Origin: Candidatus Liberimonas magnetica
GTDB lineage: Bacteria; Elusimicrobiota; Endomicrobiia; Endomicrobiales; JAFGIL01
Direction: 5' to 3'
Assembly (NCBI GenBank): GCA_020523885.1
Contig: JAJAPY010000002.1
Span: forward strand, 124,001-188,000
Length of the DNA stretch: 64,000 bases
The notes beneath the pieces were generated by a model. The model did no database searches and was not told where the DNA came from. It worked only from the letters and a program-made list of their open reading frames with translations. Position numbers and translations under genes: made by a program. Each line of letters begins with the position of its first letter. The stretch's first letter is position 1. Shown piece by piece: positions 44,080 through 53,329 of the stretch.

Positions 44080-45161
44080 ATAATATATTTAATAACATCT
44101 ATAAAAATAGAACAGTCTTGGTTACCGGAGATACCGGTTTTAAAGGCTCCTGGCTTACAATATGGCTGCTGAGTCTTGGTGCAAATGTTGTGGGTTTTGC
44201 GCTTCCGCCAAAAACCAAAAACGATAATTATGTGATTTGCGGGTTAAATAAGAAAATAACTCATATTGATGGAGATATTAGAGATTACCAGATACTATCA
44301 AAAGTTTTTTCAAGATATAGGCCCGATGTAGTATTTCACCTTGCCGCACAACCATTAGTGTTAGATTCATATAAAGACCCTCTTTACACCTTTCAAGCCA
44401 ATGTATTAGGTACTGCAAATCTCCTTGAGTCTGTGAGACATACGAAATCGGTGAAAGCCGTTGTCAATATAACAAGCGATAAATGTTATGAGAACCATGA
44501 GTGGATATATGGTTACCGCGAAATAGATCCGATGGGCGGAAAAGACCCATATAGTGCATCAAAAGGTGCAGCTGAGATAATTACTTCTTCTTATATGCGT
44601 TCATTTTTTTATCAGGAACATACCTCTAATATTGCATCCGTAAGAGCAGGAAATGTGATAGGCGGCGGAGATTGGGCAAATAACAGGATATTTCCTGATT
44701 GTATGCGTGCTTTACTAAAGAATAAACCGGTCATTGTCAGAAATCCGGAATCTGTACGCCCCTGGCAGCATGTTTTAGAACCGCTAAGCGGATACATTGC
44801 ACTTGGTTCGCTTTTATACACCGATAAAAAAAAATATTCAGGTGCATGGAATTTTGGCCCTTTGTCCAAAAATATGGTTTCCGTTAGGCAATTTGTTGAA
44901 GAAATTATCAGGCAGTGGGGAAGTGGTAAATACATTATTGAGAAAAAGACAAGTACTAACTCTGAAGCAGGTCTTTTAAATCTTGATATATCAAAAGCTT
45001 TAAGTAAATTGAATTGGTATCCTGTCTTAGATTTCAAGCAAGCAGTTAAATTCTCGATAGATGAATATAAGATTGACGGGTTAAATACTAAAGAAGTTTT
45101 TAGTCAGCGGATTGATAATATAAATAAATATTTAGAATTTAGGAATAAAACCAATGGCTAG
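44076..45161 (+). CDS. rfbG: CDP-glucose 4,6-dehydratase
   Basis: 361 residues from ATG 44076: GGAAGG (44063-44068) has correct spacing and the start overlaps the rfbF stop as ATGA; upstream in-frame TTG 44061 and ATG 44070 are less likely. VLVTGDTGFKGSWLTIWLL, FHLAAQPLVLDSYKDP, NITSDKCYEN, Tyr-Lys in DPYSASKGAAE, and SVRPWQHVLEPLSGY are RfbG-specific. Produces CDP-4-keto-6-deoxyglucose, the shared substrate for C-methylation, C3 deoxygenation or epimerisation by other genes in this locus. Confidence 0.93.
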   Translation: MNNIFNNIYKNRTVLVTGDTGFKGSWLTIWLLSLGANVVGFALPPKTKNDNYVICGLNKKITHIDGDIRDYQILSKVFSRYRPDVVFHLAAQPLVLDSYKDPLYTFQANVLGTANLLESVRHTKSVKAVVNITSDKCYENHEWIYGYREIDPMGGKDPYSASKGAAEIITSSYMRSFFYQEHTSNIASVRAGNVIGGGDWANNRIFPDCMRALLKNKPVIVRNPESVRPWQHVLEPLSGYIALGSLLYTDKKKYSGAWNFGPLSKNMVSVRQFVEEIIRQWGSGKYIIEKKTSTNSEAGLLNLDISKALSKLNWYPVLDFKQAVKFSIDEYKIDGLNTKEVFSQRIDNINKYLEFRNKTNG

Positions 45162-46386
45162 ATGCAGAATCTGCGATAATGAATTAAACGTCCCTTTTTT
45201 ATCTCTTGGAAACTCTCCTCTTTCCAATGCATTTCTTAAAAAAGATGATTTAAATAAAATGGAAGCGTATTATCCTTTAGATGTCTATGTCTGCGAAAAA
45301 TGTTATTTGGTTCAGATAGAAGAATTTGAAACTGCAAAAAATATATTTTCATCCGAATACGCTTATTTCTCGTCCTATTCCAATATCTGGCTAGAGCATT
45401 GCAAAAATTATGAAGAAATGATGGTCAACCGGTTTAGTTTTAACAAGAGCTCGCTTGTAGTAGAAATCGCAAGTAATGACGGTTACCTGTTACAATATTT
45501 CAGACAGCACAGCATTCCTGTGCGTGGGGTAGAACCTGCATCAAACACTGCCGATGTCGCAATAAAAAAGGGGATTCCTACTGATATTACATTTTTTGAT
45601 ACCTCGTACGCAGAAAAAATGAAAGAAGCAGGTAAATTGGCAGATTTAATTATTGGAAACAATGTTTTAGCACATAATCCCAAACTAAATGATTTTGTTC
45701 AAGGGCTTGAAATTGCATTAAAATCCGACGGTGTTATTACAATGGAATTTCCGCATTTGCTCAGGATGATAGAAGAGAATCAGTTTGACACCATATATCA
45801 CGAACATTTTTCGTATTTGTCTTTTCACACAGTTAATAAATTGTTCGAATCCCATGGTTTTGAACTTTTTGATGTTGATGAAATTCCTACCCATGGCGGT
45901 TCGCTGCGTATTTACAGCAAACATAAAAAAGATAAATCAAAAATAGTTACGGATAATGTTGCTAAATTGTTAATGAAAGAGAAATCTTTCGGCTTATTGG
46001 ATTTAAAGACGTATTATGGTTACGGAAAAAAAGTTGAAGAAACAAAAAGAAAATTGCTACGGTGTTTAATTCAATTAAAAAATGATAAAAAGAAAATTGT
46101 CGGGTATGGCGCACCAGCCAAAGGTAATACTCTTCTAAACTATTGCGGTATCAGGGCAGATTTTCTTGATTACACTGTAGATCGCAGCCCCCATAAACAG
46201 AACAAATATTTACCTGGAACCCATATACCGATAAGGCACCCGGATAAAATAAAGGAAGACAAACCGGATTATATTTTAATTTTGCCATGGAATATTAAAG
46301 ATGAAATTATGGAGCAAATGTCTTTTATCAAGGATTGGGGTGGGAAATTTATAGTTCCTATACCCGAAGTGAAGGTTTATAAATGA
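45154..46386 (+). CDS. NDP-hexose C-methyltransferase (TylCIII-type)
   Basis: 410 residues in the three-part layout of sugar C-methyltransferases: N-terminal zinc site (Cys4, Cys7, Cys47, Cys50) with LGNSPLSNAFL, central SAM domain (VVEIASNDGYLLQYF, GVEPASNTA), HEHFSYLS, and C-terminal domain VGYGAPAKGNTLLNYCGI. Members add a methyl to C3 of 4-keto-6-deoxy sugars, as in mycarose or virenose synthesis. Coding overlaps rfbG by 8 bases and the next gene by 4, so the substrate is most likely CDP-4-keto-6-deoxyglucose or its epimer. Confidence 0.88.
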   Translation: MARCRICDNELNVPFLSLGNSPLSNAFLKKDDLNKMEAYYPLDVYVCEKCYLVQIEEFETAKNIFSSEYAYFSSYSNIWLEHCKNYEEMMVNRFSFNKSSLVVEIASNDGYLLQYFRQHSIPVRGVEPASNTADVAIKKGIPTDITFFDTSYAEKMKEAGKLADLIIGNNVLAHNPKLNDFVQGLEIALKSDGVITMEFPHLLRMIEENQFDTIYHEHFSYLSFHTVNKLFESHGFELFDVDEIPTHGGSLRIYSKHKKDKSKIVTDNVAKLLMKEKSFGLLDLKTYYGYGKKVEETKRKLLRCLIQLKNDKKKIVGYGAPAKGNTLLNYCGIRADFLDYTVDRSPHKQNKYLPGTHIPIRHPDKIKEDKPDYILILPWNIKDEIMEQMSFIKDWGGKFIVPIPEVKVYK

Positions 46387-46943
46387 AGTTCGTCGAAACT
46401 AAGTTGGAAGGGGCTTATATTATTGAATTAGAACCTATTGAAAATGAAAGAGGTTTTTTTGCCCGCAGTTTTTGCCGAAAAGAGTTCAAAGAACATGGTT
46501 TAAATTTCCCTATTGTCCAGTGCAATATCTCTTTTAATAAAAAGAAAGGGACACTACGTGGAATGCATTATCAGAAAGCTCCATATAGGGAAGCAAAGCT
46601 TGTTAGTTGCATAAAGGGGAAAGTATACGATGTAATTATAGACCTTAGACCGGAGTCCAAAACATTTCATAAATGGTACGCCATAGAATTGTCTGCTGAC
46701 AGCTCAAAAACAACTGCTCCGTACAGAATGCTTTATATACCTAAAGGCTTTGCGCATGGGTTTCAAACCCTGACAGATAACTGTTATATGCAGTATTTTA
46801 TGTCTGAATATTACTCTTCTAAACACGCTTCAGGAGTCAGGTGGGATGATCCTGCTTTTGCTATCCATTGGCCCATAAAGAAACCAACAGTGATTTCCCA
46901 AAAAGACAAAAATTGGCCGTTAATAAATAATAAGAATTATTAG
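46383..46943 (+). CDS. dTDP-4-dehydrorhamnose 3,5-epimerase-like (RfbC family), probably CDP-sugar specific
   Basis: 186 residues, cupin fold. ERGFFARSFC, QCNISFNKKKGTLRGMHYQ (catalytic His), KLVSCIKGKVYDVIIDLRP, LYIPKGFAHGFQTL and the tyrosine-containing MQYFMSEYYSS match RfbC. Linked by ATGA to the C-methyltransferase and close to rfbFG, so it probably epimerises C3 and/or C5 of the CDP-4-keto-6-deoxy sugar. RmlA, RmlB and RmlD are not in the window, which argues against a rhamnose role. Confidence 0.85.
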   Translation: MKFVETKLEGAYIIELEPIENERGFFARSFCRKEFKEHGLNFPIVQCNISFNKKKGTLRGMHYQKAPYREAKLVSCIKGKVYDVIIDLRPESKTFHKWYAIELSADSSKTTAPYRMLYIPKGFAHGFQTLTDNCYMQYFMSEYYSSKHASGVRWDDPAFAIHWPIKKPTVISQKDKNWPLINNKNY

Positions 46944-46964
46944 AACCCAAAGGAGATGTAATTT

Positions 46965-48869
46965 TTGCTTAATAAATGTCCTTCTTGTTCAAACAAAGAA
47001 AATTTATTTACTTTTTATACATTAAAAAATATCCCTATTTTTCAGAATGTTACATACGAATCCTACAAAAAAGCTGCTAATTGTAAAAAGGGAAATATAG
47101 CATTAACCTATTGCCCAAGATGCACAATAGTTTTTAACTCTTTATTTGATTCAAGCTTAATGAAATACAATAAAGGATATGATAACGAACAAAGCAACTC
47201 AGAATGCTATACAAAATACATGGATTCCCTTATTGACGCGTATAAACAAAAATGGGATCTTAAGAATAAGACAATTCTTGAAATAGGATGCGGTAAAGGC
47301 GCTTTTTTAAAAAGAATATGCGAAACTACAAAGTCAAAAGGCTTTGGTTACGATACTACATATGATGGAAACATTAAATCAGCTAACGTAATTTTTAAAT
47401 CGTGTTACTTTAAAAAAGAAAGGAACAAATTTAAGGCTGATTTTGTAATAATAAGGCATGTACTGGACCAGATAGACCAGCCCTTTATATTTTTAAACAG
47501 CATTCTAGAAAGCATTGACAGAGCTAATAATCCAAAAATTATAATAGAGCTTGCTGATTTTTACTGGATTTTAAAAAATGAAGCTTACTGGGACATATAC
47601 TACGAACATTGTAATTATTTTACAAAATATTCGCTGAAATATCTTTTGGAAAATCTAGATTTAAAAACTGATGCTATTTTTAATACCTTTAATGGACAAA
47701 ATCTGGTTGTTATTGCATCATATAAAGGGCACTCTTTAAAAATCAATGAAAAACAGTCTTTATCTGAAGAATCATTATCTAATTTCTCTAGCAACATATT
47801 GCTTAAAAAACAAGAAATTATTAACATTATTAAAGATTCAGGTAAAGAGGAATATTTTGCGGTATGGGGAGCAGCTGCCAAAGGCATTATTTTGTTAAAT
47901 GCTCTAGATAATAAATCTAGAGAAAAGATTAAATTTGTTATAGACATCAACAAGAAAAAGCAGAACAGGTTTACGGCAGTTACAGGAAAACTTATCAAAG
48001 CACCAGAAACACTAAAAAAAGATAATTTAATTAAAAATATAATAATAACAAACCCAAATTATGAAGGAGAAATAAAAGAAATGTTAAAAAAAATGAGAAA
48101 AGAATTAAACTGTGTTAATCTGGAAAGCAAAATGGACCCGGTTAATAGGTTCAACCTAGAAAGAAAAGAGAATGTAAAAGAAATGGCTAAGGATAAAGAA
48201 TTCAGGAAAAATGTAAGCGAATTTATGATAAGAGCGGCAAAACATAAGTTTACTTACAATTTTGACTGGCTTGGTAGGCCAATAATTCAACATCCAGAAG
48301 ACACTATGGCATTACAGGAAATAATATGGAAAATAAAGCCAGACTTAATTATTGAAACAGGTATTGCGCATGGTGGTTCATTGATATTTTCTGCTTCCAT
48401 GCTTGAATTAATCGGCGGTAATGGAAAAGTCCTGGGAATAGATATAGACATTCGAAAACACAATAGAGTCGAGATAGAAAAACATAAGATGTTTAAACGA
48501 ATTACAATGATCCAAGGTTCTTCAGTCGCTGATGATATAATCAGGAAGGTTAGAAAATTCGCTAAAGGCAAAAAACGTGTGCTTGTATGCTTAGATTCAA
48601 TGCACACGCATGAACATGTATTAAAAGAATTGCAACTATATTCACCTTTAGTTAAAAAAGGGAGTTACCTGATAGTCTTTGATACAAATGTTGAAGACAT
48701 GCCCAAAAGATTTTTCCCGGACCGCCCATGGGATAAAGGTAATAACCCAAAGACAGCTGTTTGGGAATTCCTAAAAACAAATGACAGGTTTGAGATTGAC
48801 AAGGAAATAGAAAATAAACTGCTTATAACAGAAGCTCCTGACGGCTTCTTGAAATGCATAAAGGAGTGA
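46965..48869 (+). CDS. Fusion: sugar C-methyltransferase-like plus cephalosporin-hydroxylase (CmcI)-like methyltransferase
   Basis: 634 residues from TTG 46965, supported by AGGAGA with an 8-base spacer. Residues 1-390 resemble the TylCIII-type layout: cysteine pairs (Cys5, Cys8, Cys50, Cys53), SAM motif ILEIGCGKGAFLKRI, EHCNYFTKYS and a C-terminal WGAAAKGIILLNAL domain. Residues about 395-634 are CmcI-like: HKFTYNFDWLGRPIIQHPED, IIETGIAHGGSLIFSASML, VLGIDIDIRKHNR and VCLDSMHTHEHV, a class I O-methyltransferase-type domain. In many loci these are separate neighbouring genes. The protein may C- and O-methylate the same CDP sugar. Confidence 0.8.
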   Translation: MLNKCPSCSNKENLFTFYTLKNIPIFQNVTYESYKKAANCKKGNIALTYCPRCTIVFNSLFDSSLMKYNKGYDNEQSNSECYTKYMDSLIDAYKQKWDLKNKTILEIGCGKGAFLKRICETTKSKGFGYDTTYDGNIKSANVIFKSCYFKKERNKFKADFVIIRHVLDQIDQPFIFLNSILESIDRANNPKIIIELADFYWILKNEAYWDIYYEHCNYFTKYSLKYLLENLDLKTDAIFNTFNGQNLVVIASYKGHSLKINEKQSLSEESLSNFSSNILLKKQEIINIIKDSGKEEYFAVWGAAAKGIILLNALDNKSREKIKFVIDINKKKQNRFTAVTGKLIKAPETLKKDNLIKNIIITNPNYEGEIKEMLKKMRKELNCVNLESKMDPVNRFNLERKENVKEMAKDKEFRKNVSEFMIRAAKHKFTYNFDWLGRPIIQHPEDTMALQEIIWKIKPDLIIETGIAHGGSLIFSASMLELIGGNGKVLGIDIDIRKHNRVEIEKHKMFKRITMIQGSSVADDIIRKVRKFAKGKKRVLVCLDSMHTHEHVLKELQLYSPLVKKGSYLIVFDTNVEDMPKRFFPDRPWDKGNNPKTAVWEFLKTNDRFEIDKEIENKLLITEAPDGFLKCIKE

Positions 48870-48871
48870 AT

Positions 48872-49999
48872 ATGGATCAAATAACTGTATCCGGGCCGTG
48901 GATAACAAAGAAAGAAATCAATTATGTAAAAGATGCCGTAACAAATGCCTGGTATGGAAATGCCAATATGTACCATCTGCGTTTTGAAAAGGCATTTGCC
49001 GGTTATTTAGGCGTAAAATATGCCATAGCATTGCCTTCCTGCACTTCCGCAATTCATTTATCTTTGCTGTCTTTGGGCATTAAAAAAGGCGATGAAGTTA
49101 TTGTACCTGATATAACATGGATCGCTTCTTGTGCTCCGGTTACATATGTAGGGGCAACCCCTGTGTTTGCCGATATTGATGAAAAAACCTGGTGTTTATC
49201 TGCAGAATCATTTGAAAAGAACATAACCAAAAGGACAAAGGCAGTGATTCCTGTTGACTTGTACGGAAATATGCCTGATATGGATAAGATACTCGCAATT
49301 GCCAGAAAACACAAGATTGCAGTTATTGAAGATGCAGCTGAAGCCTTAGGTTCCGAATATAAAAGACATAAAGCAGGCAGTATGGGAGATATAGGCGTAT
49401 TTAGTTTCCATGGTTCTAAAACTTTAACTACTGGTGAAGGCGGGATGTTGGTTACTGATAATGAAGATATTTACCAGAGGAGCCTTTTCTTAAGGGACCA
49501 TGGGCGTAGGCCGAAAGGTAAAATGTTCTGGAATACCGAAATCGCCTATAAATATAAAATGTCTAGTATGCAGGCGGCTTTGGGATTGGCACAGTTGGAG
49601 CGAGTGGAAGAATTGTTATCTAAGAAAATTAGAATATTTTCCTGGTATAAGAAAAACCTATCAGACTGTAAAGGTATTACTCTAAATTATGAAGAAAAAG
49701 GGACAAAAAATACCTATTGGATGGTGACAGTTATATTGGACAAGCGATTTGGAATTAAAAAAGAACAGTTAATAAAACTTATGGAAGAAAAGAAAATTAG
49801 TTGCAGGCCGTATTTTTATCCGCTAAGCTCAATGCCTGCGTATAATAATTTCAAACAAGCGAAAAAGGCTAGAAAATATAACAAAATAAGCTATCAGATC
49901 AGCCCGTGGGGAATTAATTTGCCATGTGGATTAAATTTGACAGAAGAAAAAGTCAGATATGTATGTAAGGCTCTAAAAACGATAATTGGTGTTAATTAA
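48872..49999 (+). CDS. PLP-dependent sugar aminotransferase (DegT/PerA-like)
   Basis: 375 residues from ATG 48872 (AAGGAG 5 bases upstream; the frame opens further at 48854). IALPSCTSAIHLSLLSLG, VPDITWIASCAPVTYVGA, IEDAAEALG (Asp154) and SFHGSKTLTTGEGG with the PLP lysine Lys183. Unlike the gene at 5563, the lysine is present, so it is a true aminotransferase. The pattern is closest to perosamine-synthase-type C4 aminotransferases. Likely acts on the CDP-4-keto sugar made by the preceding genes, or on another 4-keto sugar. Confidence 0.87.
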   Translation: MDQITVSGPWITKKEINYVKDAVTNAWYGNANMYHLRFEKAFAGYLGVKYAIALPSCTSAIHLSLLSLGIKKGDEVIVPDITWIASCAPVTYVGATPVFADIDEKTWCLSAESFEKNITKRTKAVIPVDLYGNMPDMDKILAIARKHKIAVIEDAAEALGSEYKRHKAGSMGDIGVFSFHGSKTLTTGEGGMLVTDNEDIYQRSLFLRDHGRRPKGKMFWNTEIAYKYKMSSMQAALGLAQLERVEELLSKKIRIFSWYKKNLSDCKGITLNYEEKGTKNTYWMVTVILDKRFGIKKEQLIKLMEEKKISCRPYFYPLSSMPAYNNFKQAKKARKYNKISYQISPWGINLPCGLNLTEEKVRYVCKALKTIIGVN

Positions 50000-50023
50000 A
50001 TGTATGGGAATTTTTAATGTCGC

Positions 50024-50095
50024 CTGTTATTCCGAGGTAACGAGGAATCTTGACTTTTAAAATATTTCTCCTCGCCTTGCTCGTCAAAATGACAG
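50024..50095. repeat. Degenerate REP-like palindromic repeat
   Basis: The 126-base gap before the GT2 gene contains an imperfect inverted repeat: CTGTTATTCCGAGGTAACGA on the left reads against the right end (complement begins CTGTCATTTTGACGAG). The core GAGGTAACGAGGAATCTTG and CTCGCCTTGCTCGTCA are the style of dispersed TCATTCCGAGG...CGAGGAATC repeats found in many bacterial genomes. Only one copy is visible here, so dispersal is assumed from resemblance. Confidence 0.55.
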
Positions 50096-50125
50096 ATTTC
50101 GTATGAGTTGCAAAGCTTGATATAG

Positions 50126-51130
50126 ATGGAAACAAATATCCAGAAACCATTATTTTCTATAGGAGTAACAACCTTTGACAGGGTAGATATGTTAAAAGAA
50201 ACTCTAAATTCAATATTAAATCAGACTTTTACTGATTTTGAAGTTATTGTCAGCAATAATAATCCTGATAAAACAATTTCAGCAGATAATCTAGGGATTT
50301 TCGATGCACGAATACGTTACATAAATCAAAAGAAAGATCTTGGTCAATTGGGCAATCAGAATTTCCTGCTTTCCCAAGCCAAAGGCAGATACTTTACCTG
50401 GACAGCAGATGATGACCTGTATTCGGCGCAATTTTTAGAAGCGGTAAATTTATCGTTAATAAATTATAATTTCCCATCTTGTGTTTATACTTCATATGAC
50501 CTTATATATGATAATATTCTAAAGCCAAAACAACCCGTTAGAATCGAACCTCAGGAGTTCAAAGGTTATGAGTTTCTTAACTTATATTGCAAAGGTAAGC
50601 TAAAGGCAATTGGTGTTATGGGGGTTTTTGACACAAACTATTTAAAGAGCATAGGCGGGCTTGAAGATCTTAGCAAAGATAAGGATGGAAGAGGATTATA
50701 TTGTGAATACATGATTCTTTTAAAATCAAGCGAACTTGAAAAAATAGTACATATAAATTCACCTTTAGTTTACTATCGCGTTCATAAAGATGCATGGGGT
50801 ATATCAAACACAAATGTTGACCAATACATGATAGCTGGAGAAAGGCTTATCAGCAGCAGTATCGATATTTTGAAACGCGATAAAAAATCATTTTTGTCGA
50901 ATATTTATTTTTTTCTTAAATTAACTATTTATAACTATATTTCAGTATTGGGAAGGGCAAGAGGCCTATTATTTAAAGACATCATTCAATATTTATATTC
51001 CATAAAAAAACGTTTATTTGTCTTAAAGGAAGCAGGATTGTACAATACTGCAATTTTGGTATTATTAGCAGTTAGTTTACATATTACAGCAAGCTTAATA
51101 TGGAACAGAGTAAAAAACATTATAAAATAG
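50126..51130 (+). CDS. GT2 family glycosyltransferase
   Basis: 334 residues, GT-A fold: FSIGVTTFDRVDMLKETLNSI, VIVSNNNPDKT, WTADDDLYSAQFL metal site and a GGLEDL segment in the acceptor half, with a hydrophobic C-terminus (LYNTAILVLLAVSLHITASL) that may anchor it to the inner membrane. Transfers one sugar to the growing repeat unit; donor unknown. The gene follows the repeat at 50024 and has a poor RBS, so this point may be a joint between modules. Confidence 0.8.
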   Translation: METNIQKPLFSIGVTTFDRVDMLKETLNSILNQTFTDFEVIVSNNNPDKTISADNLGIFDARIRYINQKKDLGQLGNQNFLLSQAKGRYFTWTADDDLYSAQFLEAVNLSLINYNFPSCVYTSYDLIYDNILKPKQPVRIEPQEFKGYEFLNLYCKGKLKAIGVMGVFDTNYLKSIGGLEDLSKDKDGRGLYCEYMILLKSSELEKIVHINSPLVYYRVHKDAWGISNTNVDQYMIAGERLISSSIDILKRDKKSFLSNIYFFLKLTIYNYISVLGRARGLLFKDIIQYLYSIKKRLFVLKEAGLYNTAILVLLAVSLHITASLIWNRVKNIIK

Positions 51131-51147
51131 TAGGAGTATTGATAAAC

Positions 51148-51738
51148 ATGTATAAGTGCGTGATAACAAAAATATTAGAGATAATGAATAAATATAAAAT
51201 CTATGTGCTTTTTATGATTTTGATTTCTGTTAATATCTATTATAACAGCTATTTAAGAATAGTAGTTTCTGCAATAAAGAATATTAAGGTAGAACAAAAA
51301 CATATTAAAGAGAACGGATATATACCGTTTTATTTAACCTATGGTGCAGCTGGACTTCCAATTGGTGGCGGTATTCGTATAGGATACGTTTTAAATAATG
51401 GTTATATAAATGAAAAGAATAAAAAAACTGAACTCATCATCCCATTTGCTGAAGGTGGTTTTGCGTATGAACTTCCGTTATATTACTATGCATTTCCCAT
51501 AAAACTGAGCATTAAAAGCTATAATTTTTTTATTCCTTTTGATGTTCAAGAAAAGATAGCAAAAGAATGCAAAAATGATCTATTTGAACTGGCAGGCTGG
51601 GGAGGCGGAGGGGCGGTCAGGATAGTAAAAAATGACGAAAAAGTTAATTATTTATTTATTTCAAGTCACCCGGGTACATATGCAGGGTACTATATTATTC
51701 TAGGTAAAAATAAGGCGAAAGAATGGAATTTATTGTAA
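51148..51738 (+). CDS. Membrane-anchored protein of unknown function
   Basis: 196 residues from ATG 51148 (TAGGAG upstream with an 11-base spacer; the frame is open to 51100 inside the previous gene). One membrane segment near residues 15-31 (IYVLFMILISVNIYYNS) then an outer domain with IPFYLTYGAAGLPIGGG, FAEGGFAYELPLYYYAF and AGWGGGGAVRIV. I know no matching family. It overlaps the following polytopic membrane-protein gene by 16 bases, so the two may work together. Confidence 0.55.
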   Translation: MYKCVITKILEIMNKYKIYVLFMILISVNIYYNSYLRIVVSAIKNIKVEQKHIKENGYIPFYLTYGAAGLPIGGGIRIGYVLNNGYINEKNKKTELIIPFAEGGFAYELPLYYYAFPIKLSIKSYNFFIPFDVQEKIAKECKNDLFELAGWGGGGAVRIVKNDEKVNYLFISSHPGTYAGYYIILGKNKAKEWNLL

Positions 51739-53252
51739 ATAACGGTATATATCTATTGGGCTATAGTTTCTTGCTGGTTTTCTGCAGAAAGAATAGTTTT
51801 CTTTTAATGTTGTCATTGAGTTTTGCAACAGGGATAGCTGTGATAGTATATCTTTTGTTGTTTTTGTCTTTTCTTAAATTGCCGATAAACGTGCCATTTA
51901 TGTATTTTTATATTTTATTTTCAATAAGTATATTTTTTATTATTTCCCATGTACGTTTCGGTGTGTACAATAAAAAGGATGTTTTAAATATAATTTTACA
52001 TTTATCAGTATTTTCTTTACTGGTATGCGTTTGTTCTTTCATTGTAAGGTATCTGCCTATATTTGAGTACACCCATGATAGTTTTATTTGTTACGACGGA
52101 CCTGGAAAAGTATTTGCTGCTAGTAACAGTATTTTGCTACCAAATTATTTCCCTTATAAGTTGGTCCCTTATAAGCTCTTGGGCGGCATTCACCCGCCGT
52201 TTACTTATTTAATGTATTCTTTAAGATATATATTTTCTTTAAATTATTTTGAAATGTTTTTTATATTCTTTAGCCTTTCTTTAACGATTTATATTTATCA
52301 GAATTTAAAAACATTAGTATCTAATACATTATCATTTTTAATAGCATTGCTTTTTATAACAACTCCTTTTGTATCTGCATTAGTTAATACGGCATTAAAT
52401 AATTCGATATATACCTATTATATAACTGTTGGCGCAGTTATGGTTATTACGAAACTTTATAGAAAAGACATTTCTTTGTTTTTAACGGGCTTTTATATTT
52501 CGACGGCATTATTAATACGGTTAGAAGCCATAATTTACGTTTTTCCTTTATTGGTGTTTGTATTGTATTACTGTATTGAGGATTACATTGAAAACAAGGA
52601 GATGCTCTATTTTAGTATCTCTATTCTAATATTTTTCGGAATTTACTTTGTATTAAGGCATTTGTTGGGTGTAAAGTCATATCCTCAATTATTATATATG
52701 CTATTATTTACAACTGCAGTATTTTTGATAAACAAATATAAAAATAAATTAAAAGAAGGACTGTTTAAAACATTATTATTCTTAAAAAATGGCAGAGGGA
52801 TAATAGAAATAATATTATTGATTTTAATGTTATTGTTTGCATGGTATTCTTTAAATATCAATACAAAAGGTTTACTATTCATCACAAATACTATAGCTAA
52901 CATCTATAAAAGCATTATTTCAAATATTTATTATATGAAAAAGCCTGATTTGTGGGGAATAAATTGGGTACTAATATTTGCGCTAATACTTATTAAATAT
53001 GTTTCTAACAGGGACTTATTTATAAGTAAAGAGCTGTTATTATATGTAATTTATGTTGTTTGCTATTTTATGGTTAAGGTACTAATATATTCGTTTCCGC
53101 CTTTGTCTGACGTTTTAGCTCAGTATAGTTGGCATAACTATCTAAGTGTAAATAGAATGTTGTTGCATATATATCCGATTCTGCTTATAATCGCAGCATA
53201 TTTGTTTAGAGAAAGAGCTATTGATTACATCAGTGATACAAAGACACAGTAA
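51723..53252 (+). CDS. Polytopic membrane protein, GT-C-like
   Basis: 509 residues with roughly twelve hydrophobic segments. An outer loop carries EYTHDSFICYDGPGKVFAASN with acidic residues and GGIHPPFTYLMYSLRY, similar to GT-C transferases or to a polymerase-like protein. Base composition is even more AT-rich than neighbours. It may add a sugar from a polyprenyl-phosphate donor; a GtrB-type synthase follows at 53330. An O-antigen polymerase role is less likely because a better Wzy candidate exists at 59494. Confidence 0.55.
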   Translation: MEFIVNNGIYLLGYSFLLVFCRKNSFLLMLSLSFATGIAVIVYLLLFLSFLKLPINVPFMYFYILFSISIFFIISHVRFGVYNKKDVLNIILHLSVFSLLVCVCSFIVRYLPIFEYTHDSFICYDGPGKVFAASNSILLPNYFPYKLVPYKLLGGIHPPFTYLMYSLRYIFSLNYFEMFFIFFSLSLTIYIYQNLKTLVSNTLSFLIALLFITTPFVSALVNTALNNSIYTYYITVGAVMVITKLYRKDISLFLTGFYISTALLIRLEAIIYVFPLLVFVLYYCIEDYIENKEMLYFSISILIFFGIYFVLRHLLGVKSYPQLLYMLLFTTAVFLINKYKNKLKEGLFKTLLFLKNGRGIIEIILLILMLLFAWYSLNINTKGLLFITNTIANIYKSIISNIYYMKKPDLWGINWVLIFALILIKYVSNRDLFISKELLLYVIYVVCYFMVKVLIYSFPPLSDVLAQYSWHNYLSVNRMLLHIYPILLIIAAYLFRERAIDYISDTKTQ

Positions 53253-53329
53253 GTTTTAGCTATTCCATAAAAGTTATGAATAATAATTATCATTATTTCT
53301 TAAAAGTTTTAGCATAAAGGAGAAACAAA

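Noticed and set aside
46383-46943. Part of a dTDP-rhamnose pathway
   Set aside because: RmlA, RmlB and RmlD are not found in the window and the gene is coupled to CDP-glucose enzymes.
53279-53297. AATAATAATTATCATTATT resembling a Fur box (15 of 19 matches to the consensus)
   Set aside because: The sequence around is extremely AT-rich, no promoter is visible nearby and iron control of this gene is not otherwise suggested; matches of this kind occur by chance.
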